Assembly: GCA_019636845.1 (NCBI GenBank)
Contig: JAHBWV010000001.1
Location: 2,914,001 to 2,978,000, forward strand
Reading direction: 5' to 3'
DNA length: 64,000 nucleotides
From: Phycisphaeraceae bacterium
GTDB lineage: Bacteria; Planctomycetota; Phycisphaerae; Phycisphaerales; UBA1924
Shown piece after piece: positions 10,437 through 19,427 of this stretch. Every line of letters starts with the position of its first letter. Position 1 is the first letter of the stretch. A model generated the notes under the pieces. It did no database searches. It was not told the DNA's origin and saw only the letters and a list, made by a program, of their open reading frames with translations. Both the position numbers and the translations under genes were made by a program.

Positions 10437-10729
10437 GGCCGTCCTGTCCTATGCACGAACACCCGCCGCAGACACGCGGCAAGATGCAAGCTACTCAATG
10501 TGACTGCTGAGATGTGGTCCAGAGCGACGCCCCCGAGGGGCGAATCCTCGAACCGCTGTTTGATGATCCCTAGAGAACGCCCGATCCCGACGAGTGACCG
10601 AGGCCACATGCCAGTCTGATCAGCGAGTCAGAAACGGGTCGAACGGCCCGAGGCCGGTCAAGAGACGAAGACTGCTCATCCCTACACGCAAGTATAGGAA
10701 CCTACGGACGCCGAGGCCACAGGGTTGCC
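10437..10729. other. non-coding leader upstream of rho
   Basis: This 293-base gap between coaE and rho has no convincing gene. On the minus strand it contains TATACT (about 10690-10695), a possible -10 box, which would give rho an untranslated leader of about 250 bases. I see no clear -35 partner. rho genes are often autoregulated through such leaders, but that is family knowledge, not visible here. Confidence 0.3.
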
Positions 10730-11929
10730 TCACCCCCCAACCCCGCCGCCCGAACCCCCAGAAGCACCCCCGAACCCCGAAAGCGCCCGCGAAAGCACGG
10801 ACTCAACGGCCGACCGAAGGTCCCCGTCCGAATCGTTCAGAATCTCGTATCGGCACTTCGCGCGCTTGCGCTCAATCGGCCATTGCGCTTTCTCTCGTCT
10901 CTCCAGCTCATGCTCCGACCAACCCCGGTTCTTCGCCACGCGCGCCAGCCGCGTCGCTCGCGACGCCTCAACCCAGATCACCGCATCACACTCCGAATCG
11001 ACCCCCGCCTCAAACAGCAGCGGCGCATCCAGCACGACCGCGCGCCGCCCCGCCTCTCTCGCACGCCCGATCAGATCCGCCCGCCTCGAACGCACAAGCG
11101 GATGCACAAGCCCCTCAAGCCGCGCCCGCTCCCCCTCATCCTTGAACACAATCTCCGCGATCCGCTTCCGATCGATCCGACCATCACCCCCGATCACTCC
11201 CTCCCCCCACCACCCAACCAGCGTCCGACGCACCTCCGGGCTCTCCATCGCCGCTCGCGCCTCGACATCCGAATCCACCACAAGGCACCCCATCTCGCCA
11301 AGCAGACGCGCAACCTCCGACTTCCCCGCGCCAATCCCGCCCGCAAGCCCGAGCACGACCACACCCCGCCCCGTGCCCCTATCCGCGCCGACCGCGCCTC
11401 CAACCCCCTCGCCGCTCATCCGCACCCCTCGGATCAACTCCACAATCTCGCTCGCGCCACGCACCATCAGCATCCTGATCGCAGGACCATTCGAACCCGC
11501 CGTCGCGATCCCCACCGTCCCGAGCCCCAACACCCGCTCAACCAGCGACCTCGTCACCGTCACATGCTGCACGCGATCCAGCCCCAGATCCGCGGCCGCC
11601 TGGCTCAGTGGGCCCGCCACAATCACCACCCTCCGCCCCGTGATCACATACAACCGAGACCACCACCGAAGTGCCCCCGCCGCCAGATACACCCCAACAC
11701 CAACCACGCCCACCCTCGCAAGCACAACCCCGATCCCGCGCTCCCCCGGCCCCATCTCCGACCACATCACCCCCAGCCCGATCAGCACAACACACAACCC
11801 AAGCACACCCGCCGCGTGCAACACGACAAACCACACGCTCGGACGCAGCGCACGCACAACCCGCTCATCACGCGGCACAAACCTCGCCGCGCCCCACAAC
11901 ACCGCCCCACGAGGCAGCCCCCCGCTCAC
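10730..11929 (-). CDS. coaE: fusion of a membrane PH-like domain and dephospho-CoA kinase
   Basis: A 399-residue protein. Residues 1-170 hold two hydrophobic helices (about 33-54 and 68-88) followed by a bacterial PH-like (bPH2/DUF304) domain with the typical LYVITGRRVVI strand pair. After a short Gly-rich linker, residues 189-385 are a complete dephospho-CoA kinase: P-loop GGIGAGKS (197-204), DSDVEAR, and APLLFEAG. It catalyses the last step of coenzyme A synthesis. No stop separates the two halves; an internal ATG at residue 171 could also produce a free kinase. It starts with GTG overlapping the hpt stop (GTGA), so it is coupled to hpt. Confidence 0.88.
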   Translation of the reverse strand: MSGGLPRGAVLWGAARFVPRDERVVRALRPSVWFVVLHAAGVLGLCVVLIGLGVMWSEMGPGERGIGVVLARVGVVGVGVYLAAGALRWWSRLYVITGRRVVIVAGPLSQAAADLGLDRVQHVTVTRSLVERVLGLGTVGIATAGSNGPAIRMLMVRGASEIVELIRGVRMSGEGVGGAVGADRGTGRGVVVLGLAGGIGAGKSEVARLLGEMGCLVVDSDVEARAAMESPEVRRTLVGWWGEGVIGGDGRIDRKRIAEIVFKDEGERARLEGLVHPLVRSRRADLIGRAREAGRRAVVLDAPLLFEAGVDSECDAVIWVEASRATRLARVAKNRGWSEHELERREKAQWPIERKRAKCRYEILNDSDGDLRSAVESVLSRALSGFGGASGGSGGGVGG

Positions 11930-12513
11930 GCCCCCGCTCCCGAACCGCCCCCGGGCGCACGCAGCACCGCGATCTCCGGGTGATTCCGATAGTGCCCGTC
12001 ATAGTCCAGCCCATACCCCACCACGAACTCGTTCGGAATGTCAAACCCGATGTAATCCGCCTCAACCTCGACAACCCGCTCCACAAGTTTCCGCAGCAAC
12101 ACACAGATCCGCACGCTCGCAGGCCCCTGCTCCTCCACCAGACGCTTCACAAGATCCAACGTCTGCCCCGAATCAAGAATGTCATCCACGATCAGCACGT
12201 GCTTCCCCAAGAGGTCCCTCGGAAGCACGCTCCGCATCGCCGCCCCCTTGCTCATCGTCGACGCGCCCGGATAACTCGACACCGTCACCAGCTCAAGACT
12301 CAGCTTCATCGGCATCTCGCGCACCAGATCCGCCGTAAAAATCAACGCGCCCGTCATCACCGCGATGATCGCAACCCGCCCGCTCTCGTCCGCGCACGAT
12401 CCCTCCGCCGAAAGATCACGCTCAAGGTCCGACGCGATCCGACGCCCGAGCTCGCGCACACGCGCCGCTATCGCGTCCCGTCCGATCAGCGTGCGTTCGA
12501 TGTCGAGCATCAT
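11926..12513 (-). CDS. hpt: hypoxanthine phosphoribosyltransferase
   Basis: A purine salvage enzyme that makes IMP (and GMP) from hypoxanthine (guanine) and PRPP. The PRPP-binding signature HVLIVDDILDSGQT is intact, as are the flexible-loop SYPGAS segment and the C-terminal IPNEFVVGYGLDY block that contacts the base. At 195 residues it is the normal family size. The ATG at 12513 was chosen because GGAGG lies upstream at good spacing; a second ATG follows directly at 12510. It overlaps the PH/CoaE fusion downstream and lies 34 bases after ppa, giving a ppa-hpt-coaE nucleotide/cofactor operon. Confidence 0.93.
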   Translation of the reverse strand: MMLDIERTLIGRDAIAARVRELGRRIASDLERDLSAEGSCADESGRVAIIAVMTGALIFTADLVREMPMKLSLELVTVSSYPGASTMSKGAAMRSVLPRDLLGKHVLIVDDILDSGQTLDLVKRLVEEQGPASVRICVLLRKLVERVVEVEADYIGFDIPNEFVVGYGLDYDGHYRNHPEIAVLRAPGGGSGAGA

Positions 12514-12547
12514 CCCGGTCCTCCGCCGCCGCAAGCCGCGGCTCCCC

Positions 12548-13114
12548 TCACCCTCTCAATCCCCTCATCGCGCCCTCAGCGCACGCACGCCCGTACCGCG
12601 CCAGCGAATCCTCGACGATCGCCTGCGCCGCCTCCGCGGGCAGGATGTCGTCAACCTCCACTTCCTTGTTCTCCAGCAGCTTGTAATCCGTAAAGAACCG
12701 CATCAGCATCTTGAAGATGTGCTTCGGAAAGTCGCTCGCCTTCTCGAACTCCGAGTAGATCGGGTCACTCGTCAGCACCGAGATGATCTTGTGGTCCGGC
12801 TGCCCGTTGTCGATCATCGTCATCATCCCGACCGCCCGCGCATCGCACAGGCACATCGGCGGAATCTCCTCCGTCGAATACACCAGCACATCCAGCGGGT
12901 CATCATCCTCCGCGAGCGTCTTCGGGATGAACCCGTAGTTCGCCGGGTAATACACCGCGCTCGAAAGCACGCGGTCGATCTTCAAAAGACCCGTCTGCTT
13001 GTCCAGCTCGTACTTGTTGCTCGACCCCTTCGGGATCTCGATCACCGCGCGGAAATGCGACGGTAGCTCCCCCTGCTCCGCAACCGGCGCCACATCATGC
13101 CATGGATGAACCAT
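12548..13114 (-). CDS. ppa: inorganic pyrophosphatase (family I)
   Basis: A soluble enzyme that hydrolyses pyrophosphate to two phosphates and so pulls biosynthetic reactions forward. It has the metal-binding signature EDDDPLDVLV, the VYYPANYGFIPKT block and the ANYGF/KRFF-type lysine-tyrosine segment TDYKLLENK near the C-terminus. The length of 188 residues fits family I enzymes. The ATG at 13114 (MVHPWHDV) has GAGG upstream; seven extra codons are possible. It leads the ppa-hpt-coaE cluster, where it can remove the PPi made by hpt. Confidence 0.94.
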   Translation of the reverse strand: MVHPWHDVAPVAEQGELPSHFRAVIEIPKGSSNKYELDKQTGLLKIDRVLSSAVYYPANYGFIPKTLAEDDDPLDVLVYSTEEIPPMCLCDARAVGMMTMIDNGQPDHKIISVLTSDPIYSEFEKASDFPKHIFKMLMRFFTDYKLLENKEVEVDDILPAEAAQAIVEDSLARYGRACAEGAMRGLRG

Positions 13115-13150
13115 CGATCCAGACCTCGCTCTCACGCATAACCCCCACGC

Positions 13151-13543
13151 TCACGCCCCCGACCCGCCGGCACGCCCGACAAACATCGTCCCCCGATCCA
13201 CAAAGCACAGACGGTTCCCCCACGGGTCCGCCGCATACACCGTCCGCTCACCCCACGGCTGATCCTCGATCGCGCTCACCCCACGCGCCCCAAGCTCCAC
13301 GCACAGCCGACGCCACACACCCGAAAGATCATCCGTCGCCAGATACACATGCCCCCGGTTCGGCCCCACCGGCTCCCCATCCCCATCCCTCATCGCGTCG
13401 TAGCACGCCAGAATCGTCCCCTCACAGTCAAAGTAGTGCCGCCCCCGCGAAACCCGCTCCCCACCCCTCCCCAGCACCCGACCATAGAACGACGTCGCCG
13501 CCTCGATGTCTCCCACAGGCACAATCACGCGGAACAGGCGCAT
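13151..13543 (-). CDS. glyoxalase/bleomycin-resistance (VOC) family protein
   Basis: A 130-residue single-domain vicinal-oxygen-chelate protein, with the typical start MRLFRVIVPVGDIEAATSFY and the C-terminal block TVYAADPWGNRLCFVD. Members are dioxygenases, glyoxalases, epimerases or antibiotic-binding proteins, and the substrate cannot be read from the sequence. The ATG at 13543 was preferred; a much longer open frame upstream reads antisense into pgi and is not plausible. It is divergent from pgi with about 70 bases between the starts. Confidence 0.8.
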   Translation of the reverse strand: MRLFRVIVPVGDIEAATSFYGRVLGRGGERVSRGRHYFDCEGTILACYDAMRDGDGEPVGPNRGHVYLATDDLSGVWRRLCVELGARGVSAIEDQPWGERTVYAADPWGNRLCFVDRGTMFVGRAGGSGA

Positions 13544-13612
13544 CTGGATCCTATCGACGGACTTCTTCCGGCCCGCTTCGCCCTCGCGACGCGTCGACGC
13601 TATCTTACGCCC

Positions 13613-15058
13613 ATGCTCCGCATCGACTTTGCAAACTGTCTCTCCTCCCGCGTCGGCGACCACGGCCTCGAGCCGGACCTCCTCGTCCCCGGCTCCGAAC
13701 TCCACGCCGCAGCCGCCGCGCTCACACGCAAACTCGCAGCCACAAAGGGCACCGGCTGGGAACGCTGGCGACTCCTCCACGAAAACCCCACCCGCGCCGC
13801 GCACACAGACGCCGTCGAAAGCGTCGCCTCACGCTGCCGGGGCGAGTTCGACAACCTCGTCGTCCTCGGCATCGGCGGCTCCGCACTCGGAAACATCGCC
13901 CTCCAGGCCGCCCTCAACCCCCCGACCTACAACCTCCTCCCCCGAGGCCTCCGCCCGGGGCCGCGAATGTTCGTCGTCGACAATGTCGATCCCTCATGCT
14001 TCGGGGCCGTCCTCCGCTACTGCGAGTCCTCCGAAGGCGGACTCAAGCGAACACTCTTCAACGTCATCTCAAAGTCCGGCGAAACCGCCGAAACCGCCTC
14101 GCAGTTCATGGTCATCCGAGACATCCTCAAAAAATCCCTCGGAAACAACTACAAGACCAACATCGTCGCCATCACCGATCCCGCAAAGGGAACCATGCGC
14201 CAGATCTGCGACGCTGAGGGCTTCACAACCCTCCCGGTCCCCGACGGCGTCGGAGGAAGATTCTCAGTCCTCTCGCCCGTCGGTCTCTTCTCCGCCTCCA
14301 TGTGCGGCATCGACATCGACGAACTCCTCAGCGGAGCCGCCGACATGGACACCCTCTGCTCAAGGCCCGAACTCCACCAGAATCCCGCCTCCCTCATCGC
14401 CACACTGCTCGTCACGCTCGGCACACGCAAGGGCAAGACCAACCACGTCATGATGCCCTACGCAAACGCCCTCTACCTCCTCGCCGACTGGTACCGCCAA
14501 CTCTGGGCCGAATCCCTCGGAAAGAAACTCGACACCTCAGGCAACACCGTCTACGCCGGCTTCACCCCCATCAAAGCCCTCGGCACCACCGACCAGCACT
14601 CCCAGGTCCAGCTCTACAGAGAAGGACCCAACGACAAGGCCTTCGCCCTCATCGAGGTCGAGTCCTTCGACTCATCGAACCCCGCCGTACCCGGCGATCT
14701 CACGATCCCCAGCGGCCTCGGCGTCGACGCGATCTCGTACCTCGAAGGCAAGTCCATGACCGCCCTCCTCAACGCCGAGAAACGCGCCACCGAGTACGCG
14801 CTCGTCGAATCCCAGCGACCGAACCTCACCATCACCTTCCCGAAGATCGACGCACGCCACGTCGGACAGTTCATCTACCTCTGGGAGATGGTCACGGCCT
14901 ACGCGGGACTCATGCTCGGCATCGACGCCTACGACCAGCCCGCCGTCGAGACCGGCAAGATCGCGACCTTCGGCCTCATGGGCCGCGCCGGCTACCAGAA
15001 GCACAAAGACGCCGTCGAACGCGCCCTCACACCGACACCGCACGTCTGGAACGGCTGA
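13613..15058 (+). CDS. pgi: glucose-6-phosphate isomerase
   Basis: Interconverts glucose 6-phosphate and fructose 6-phosphate in glycolysis and gluconeogenesis. Recognisable blocks are the sugar-phosphate site GIGGSALG, the phosphate-binding SKSGETAET, the segment LWAESLGKKLD and the catalytic-histidine block GTTDQHSQVQLY. At 481 residues it matches the shorter bacterial/archaeal PGI type rather than the 550-residue E. coli form. The start ATG 13613 gives MLRIDFAN. It is one of few plus-strand genes in this part of the window, and its stop lies 9 bases from the stop of the convergent kinase gene. Confidence 0.95.
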   Translation: MLRIDFANCLSSRVGDHGLEPDLLVPGSELHAAAAALTRKLAATKGTGWERWRLLHENPTRAAHTDAVESVASRCRGEFDNLVVLGIGGSALGNIALQAALNPPTYNLLPRGLRPGPRMFVVDNVDPSCFGAVLRYCESSEGGLKRTLFNVISKSGETAETASQFMVIRDILKKSLGNNYKTNIVAITDPAKGTMRQICDAEGFTTLPVPDGVGGRFSVLSPVGLFSASMCGIDIDELLSGAADMDTLCSRPELHQNPASLIATLLVTLGTRKGKTNHVMMPYANALYLLADWYRQLWAESLGKKLDTSGNTVYAGFTPIKALGTTDQHSQVQLYREGPNDKAFALIEVESFDSSNPAVPGDLTIPSGLGVDAISYLEGKSMTALLNAEKRATEYALVESQRPNLTITFPKIDARHVGQFIYLWEMVTAYAGLMLGIDAYDQPAVETGKIATFGLMGRAGYQKHKDAVERALTPTPHVWNG

Positions 15059-15067
15059 ATCTCGCGC

Positions 15068-18000
15068 TCAGTGCCGCGACGCGCTCAGCACCGGGGCAAC
15101 CCCGTCCGGCGTCGCTCTCACCACGCCCGTCGCCAGCAGCACGCCGATCAGAGCCGACACCACCACGAACGAGTGCGCGAAGATCGTCGCATCGAAGTAC
15201 CACATCGAAGGATCGATCGTCAGCGGAAACGCCACGAGAAGGTGATACACCATCGCCGCGATCGCCGCCGAAAGCAGCCCGTAACGCACCACCACAAACG
15301 CCAACGCCCCCGCAACCACGCCGAGAACAGGCCACGTCAACATCGTTCCCGATCCCGACATCAGACCCCAGAACAACGCCGTCAGAATCGCGAACACACC
15401 CGCCGCCATCCACGTCCGCTTCACCATGAACCGCACGATCACAAGCACCAGCACCAGCGCCATACCCTCGCGCACCGACGCCACCGACATGTGCAGCACC
15501 GCGCCCAGGCCCGATCGCGCGCTCATCATCGCGTCCATCCCGTAGCGGCCGTCCATGAACGGCGCCGGGGGCGGCATCCCCACCATCGACGGAATCAGCA
15601 ACGTCGCGTAGAACGCCGTCGCGGACCCAACCCCGAGAAGCACACCCACCAACGCATGCTTCCCCACCAACGCATCACGCACCCGCCCCGAAAGCAATCG
15701 CTCCCATGAGATCAGCATCTGAGGCCACTGCCGACGCACATACGGCTCCATCGCCATGTAGAACACAACCAGCGCAGCGCCCACCAGCAGCGACTGACCC
15801 GCCGCACGCCCGAGCAGGTCCATCTCCCCCTGCAGCGTCCACACATGGCTCGCCCGCAGCCACCACCCGATGCACCAAAGCCCCGTGCCCCCGATACCCA
15901 CCTTGAACGCGCCCATGTAATCCACACGCCGTCCGAACACATTCCCCGGCACCAGCACCAGCGACGCGATCACAAGCAGACCCGTCATCCCGGTCGTCGC
16001 CCACAACCCAGGGCCACGCCGAAACAACTCCTCCGGCACACCCACCTGGCTCGCCTTCGGCCAACGCTTCTCGATCAATCGAAACGCCACCGCCTGACCG
16101 CGATACGTCGCCGCCTCCACCCGAACCTCAATCTCAGGGCTCTCCGGATACACACCCTCCCACGCCGCACGCGTGTCCGCAAACACCGGAGGCACACGCA
16201 TCGGCTCGACCGAAACAAACTCGTCGAAAGGCAGGTCCGCCAACTCGAACAACAAACGCCACGTTCGCTCCAGGTCCGAAGGAACCGAGGGCGGACGCCA
16301 CCCATCCGGCGTCGTCATGTCGTCCGCGTCCCGATACCGCACGAACAACTCACGCAACTGCCCCGCCGGAGAGAGACGCAGCGAAATCATCCCCGGCTCC
16401 GTCGGAGCAGGATCGGTCATCGTCACCTTCCCCAGCGAGTTCTGAGGACGCAGCGGCATCGGGCTCGCCCGATACCAGAAATCAATCGCCGCCGGACGCG
16501 GCCTCCCCAGCCGGTCCCATCGATCAAGCCCCTTGTCGTTCCGCTCGATCTCGCTCACCAACTCCTCGTAATAATCGAGCGCGGACGCCGTGTGCTGATC
16601 CTGCAACGAATACCCAAGACGCGCAAAGCAGTTCTCCGCGATGCTCGCCAGCACCGCAGGACCCTTGTTCAAGTACGCCTTGTCCTGCATCGCCACACGC
16701 GGCGCGAGCCACGCAACCACCGCAAGCAGCCCCACGACCGAAGCCATCAACCCGATCCCATACGCAGGACGCAACACCCCACGCCCCCCCGCCTGCGCCA
16801 CCACCTGAGGCGATGGTGTCTCGCCCGCAGCCAGAGCCGCGGCCAGCGGGTCACCCCCCGGCAGCATCGCCGCAACCGCCATCGCCGACTTCGGACGCTC
16901 CTCAGGATCACGCGCAAGACACGCCATGATCGTCCGCGCGATCCGCTCATCCAGCCCAGGAACCAACTCCCGCGGATCCGGAGGCAACTGCTTCCGATGC
17001 ATGTGCATCAACTCGGGAATGCTCGACGCCTCCCACGCCTTCTTCCCGGTGAACAACTCATACAACAACAAACCCAACCCGTACACGTCGCTCCGAACCG
17101 TCACCGCGTCGCCACGCAACTGCTCCGGAGCCATGTACGTCGGCGTACCCGCCTTCACCTCGATCCCGCTGATCCCCGCAGCCATCCCCGCAAGACCAAA
17201 GTCCAGAATCTTCGCGTTCCCGTCATCGTCCACCATCACGTTCGCCGGCTTCAGATCACGGTGCAGCACACCCTTCTCGTGCGCCGCATGCAGCCCGCGG
17301 CACATCTGCTGCGCCAACCCGATCGCCCGCTCAACGTGCGGACGACCCACACGCTTCAACAGCGAACCAAGATCCTCTCCCCCCACATACTCCATCGACA
17401 GGAACTGCCTGCCGTCAACCTCGACGATGTCATGCACGCGGCACACATTCGGATGCGTGATCTGCAGCGAAACCCGCGCCTCGTTCAGAAACCGCGCCTT
17501 CCGCGACGGATGCTCCGCGAACGCCTCCGGAAGAAACTTCAACGCAACCGGCTGGTTCAGCGTCAGATCATCCGCTCGATACACAACCCCCATCCCCCCC
17601 CGACCGATCCGCTCCACGATCCTGTAACGCCCCTGGATCAGATGCCCCGGCGGAAACGGCCCGTGATCAATCGTCGCCGGAACCGCCCCGTACTTCGCCT
17701 CCGTCACGGGCATCGCGCCGACGCCCGCGCCGCCACCCTCATCCGCGGGCGACCGGCTCGGCATCGGCAACTTCGACGGCTCCTTCATGCCCGATGATGA
17801 AGACCCTCGCCCCGTAACCCCAGATCCGCCCACCACCTCCCCACCCGCCTCACCACCGGCCCCACCTCGGTCCCCACCACGGGCCCCACCACGGGCCGGT
17901 GCAGCAGAGCCGCTGCCGCCTCCCTCCCCACCACTCGCATCATCTCGAAGTCCCAACTCCGCCGCTGCCGCGAGCGCGCCACCCTCCTTCAAACGCACAT

Positions 18001-18154
18001 CCAACTTACCCGTCGGCGCGGGCTCCTCAGGGTGATACCGCAGCAGATCAAGCACCTCCTTCAGAAGCGCCTTGTCCGAACCGCACACACGCTCGAGAAA
18101 CGCCTGACGCTGCGCGCGCGGCAACGCCGCCGCTCGCAGAAACAGGTCTCTCAC
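15068..18154 (-). CDS. membrane-bound serine/threonine protein kinase
   Basis: A 1028-residue Hanks-type kinase. Residues 1-60 resemble the small helical domain common in Planctomycetota kinases paired with ECF sigma factors. A Gly/Ser-rich linker follows (about 70-150), then the kinase domain (about 176-430): glycine loop GRGGMGVVY, lysine in VALKFLP, catalytic HRDLKPANV, DFG, and APEQLR. One membrane helix follows at about 470-490, then an extracytoplasmic region, then a C-terminal block of about seven membrane helices. The start is GTG 18154. It lies 20 bases after the ECF sigma gene, and the kinase probably signals to or with that factor. Confidence 0.9.
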   Translation of the reverse strand: MRDLFLRAAALPRAQRQAFLERVCGSDKALLKEVLDLLRYHPEEPAPTGKLDVRLKEGGALAAAAELGLRDDASGGEGGGSGSAAPARGGARGGDRGGAGGEAGGEVVGGSGVTGRGSSSSGMKEPSKLPMPSRSPADEGGGAGVGAMPVTEAKYGAVPATIDHGPFPPGHLIQGRYRIVERIGRGGMGVVYRADDLTLNQPVALKFLPEAFAEHPSRKARFLNEARVSLQITHPNVCRVHDIVEVDGRQFLSMEYVGGEDLGSLLKRVGRPHVERAIGLAQQMCRGLHAAHEKGVLHRDLKPANVMVDDDGNAKILDFGLAGMAAGISGIEVKAGTPTYMAPEQLRGDAVTVRSDVYGLGLLLYELFTGKKAWEASSIPELMHMHRKQLPPDPRELVPGLDERIARTIMACLARDPEERPKSAMAVAAMLPGGDPLAAALAAGETPSPQVVAQAGGRGVLRPAYGIGLMASVVGLLAVVAWLAPRVAMQDKAYLNKGPAVLASIAENCFARLGYSLQDQHTASALDYYEELVSEIERNDKGLDRWDRLGRPRPAAIDFWYRASPMPLRPQNSLGKVTMTDPAPTEPGMISLRLSPAGQLRELFVRYRDADDMTTPDGWRPPSVPSDLERTWRLLFELADLPFDEFVSVEPMRVPPVFADTRAAWEGVYPESPEIEVRVEAATYRGQAVAFRLIEKRWPKASQVGVPEELFRRGPGLWATTGMTGLLVIASLVLVPGNVFGRRVDYMGAFKVGIGGTGLWCIGWWLRASHVWTLQGEMDLLGRAAGQSLLVGAALVVFYMAMEPYVRRQWPQMLISWERLLSGRVRDALVGKHALVGVLLGVGSATAFYATLLIPSMVGMPPPAPFMDGRYGMDAMMSARSGLGAVLHMSVASVREGMALVLVLVIVRFMVKRTWMAAGVFAILTALFWGLMSGSGTMLTWPVLGVVAGALAFVVVRYGLLSAAIAAMVYHLLVAFPLTIDPSMWYFDATIFAHSFVVVSALIGVLLATGVVRATPDGVAPVLSASRH

Positions 18155-18174
18155 CGTGTCGCGCCGCTCACCGG

Positions 18175-18810
18175 CTATGGCTCGGCTCCTTCAGCAAGTT
18201 CCCGGCGAAGCCACGCTCTGGCAATCGTCCAGTCCCCCTCAACCGTTCGCTTGGAGACGCCCAGCGCCTCCGCCACCTCGTCGACATTCAACCCGCCGAA
18301 GAACCGTAGCTCAACCACCCGCGCCTGACGCTCGTCGATCTGGGCCAGCTTCTCCATCGCATCGTCCAACGCCAGCAGGTCAACCTCGGAAGGACCCGTC
18401 GCCGCGATCCCCGACGAAAGATCCACACGCTGCCGCGCACCCCCGCGCTTCAGACGCTTCCGAGCCCGCGCATGATCCACAAGAATCCGACGCATCGCCT
18501 GCGCCGCAACAGCCATGAAGTGGCTCTTCCCACGCCAATCCACCCGTGAGTGATCCACCAGACGCATAAACGTCTCATGGGCCAGCGCCGTCGGCTCCAG
18601 GGAGATCATCCCCGGCTCCCGGTTCATCTTCGCCTGTGCCAGCCGACGCAGATCGTCATACACCAACGGAAGCAACTGACTTGCCAAATCCTTCGCAGAG
18701 GTATCCGAAGCATCCGCCATGTCCTGCAGCAGCCGAGTCACCTCATGACGCAGCCCGGCGGGGAGGTCTCCCGCACTCTCTTCACGCTCTCGTGAGTTCG
18801 GCTCACCCAT
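18175..18810 (-). CDS. ECF-type RNA polymerase sigma factor (Planctomycete kinase-linked group)
   Basis: A 211-residue sigma-70 family factor with region 2 (LVYDDLRRLAQ ... ALAHETFMRLV, and HFMAVAAQAMRRILVDHAR) and region 4 (ARVVELRFFGGLNVDEVAEALGVSKRTVEGDW). The pattern is that of the SigECF/TIGR02999-type group, which in Planctomycetota and Acidobacteriota normally sits next to a Ser/Thr kinase, exactly as here. The ATG at 18810 has GGGGA six bases upstream. There is no anti-sigma gene next to it, consistent with control through the neighbouring kinase. Confidence 0.92.
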   Translation of the reverse strand: MGEPNSREREESAGDLPAGLRHEVTRLLQDMADASDTSAKDLASQLLPLVYDDLRRLAQAKMNREPGMISLEPTALAHETFMRLVDHSRVDWRGKSHFMAVAAQAMRRILVDHARARKRLKRGGARQRVDLSSGIAATGPSEVDLLALDDAMEKLAQIDERQARVVELRFFGGLNVDEVAEALGVSKRTVEGDWTIARAWLRRELAEGAEP

Positions 18811-18990
18811 GAAATCCCCGATTCAAGGTAATTGGCTTGCGTAAGTGTACCATAGAAGCCACATCTCCGCCCATCGTACCACCCAAACCCACACACGAAG
18901 CCATCGCAACATACAAAATCCCCCTGTTCAGGTATTCTTCACGCGACCCCCGCGCTTCACTTCCCGTTCTACCCGGCCGACAATTTCTCC

Positions 18991-19212
18991 ATGCCCCTCT
19001 ACGAATACGTCAGCCAGTCCGACGGCACCGTCATCGAACTCCTCCGCCCTATCTCTCAGGCCGACGAGCCCGTCAAAGACCCCGAAGGCAAGGGCAGGAC
19101 CTTCGTCCGGCGTCACTCAACCTTCGCCACCGGAGCCGCCGGCACACAGGCAAGCACCGCCCCCTGCTGCCCGTGTGGCAAGAACCGCGGCTCGTGCGGC
19201 TCAGGCAACTGA
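18991..19212 (+). CDS. small FmdB-like protein with altered cysteines
   Basis: A 73-residue protein whose start (MPLYEYVSQSDGTVIELLRP) closely follows the FmdB/zinc-ribbon family start 'MPxYEYxCxxCG'. The two N-terminal cysteines of the usual ribbon are replaced by Ser/Gln/Asp positions here. The only cysteines are in the C-terminal CCPCGKNRGSC stretch. Its role is unknown; some relatives are linked to formamidase/amidase regulation. It stands alone between the sigma factor (divergent) and the flagellar operon. Confidence 0.7.
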   Translation: MPLYEYVSQSDGTVIELLRPISQADEPVKDPEGKGRTFVRRHSTFATGAAGTQASTAPCCPCGKNRGSCGSGN

Positions 19213-19373
19213 TCACACGCCGCAGCCCACGCCCTCACCCGCGCACACTCCGCGCCACACATGCACACCTTGCGCCGAGCTCCCCGCGATCCCTCCCGCC
19301 ACGACGCTCACACCCACTCTGAATCGCACAACCCGCGACCAGACCACGCACCCTCCGCGCCACACCCACTGAC

Positions 19374-19389
19374 TGGCACGCCCTTTGTG
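19374..19389 (+). promoter_or_regulatory. sigma-54-like promoter of the flagellar rod operon
   Basis: TGGCACG at 19374-19380, four bases, then TTGTG at 19385-19389. The -24 half is perfect against the sigma-54 consensus TGGCACG-N4-TTGCW. The -12 half keeps TTG but has T instead of C. The element ends about 38 bases before the flgF start, a suitable distance. Flagellar rod genes under sigma-54 are common in other phyla. Confidence 0.5.
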
Positions 19390-19427
19390 GTACGCCGAAC
19401 GGCGCACCGCGCCCAGGGACACTGCGC

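Noticed and set aside
10415-10609. Small minus-strand open frame over the rho start, and a tRNA-like GGTTCGAGGATTCG phrase
   Set aside because: The frame overlaps rho in another phase. The phrase lacks the anticodon and acceptor arms of a tRNA.
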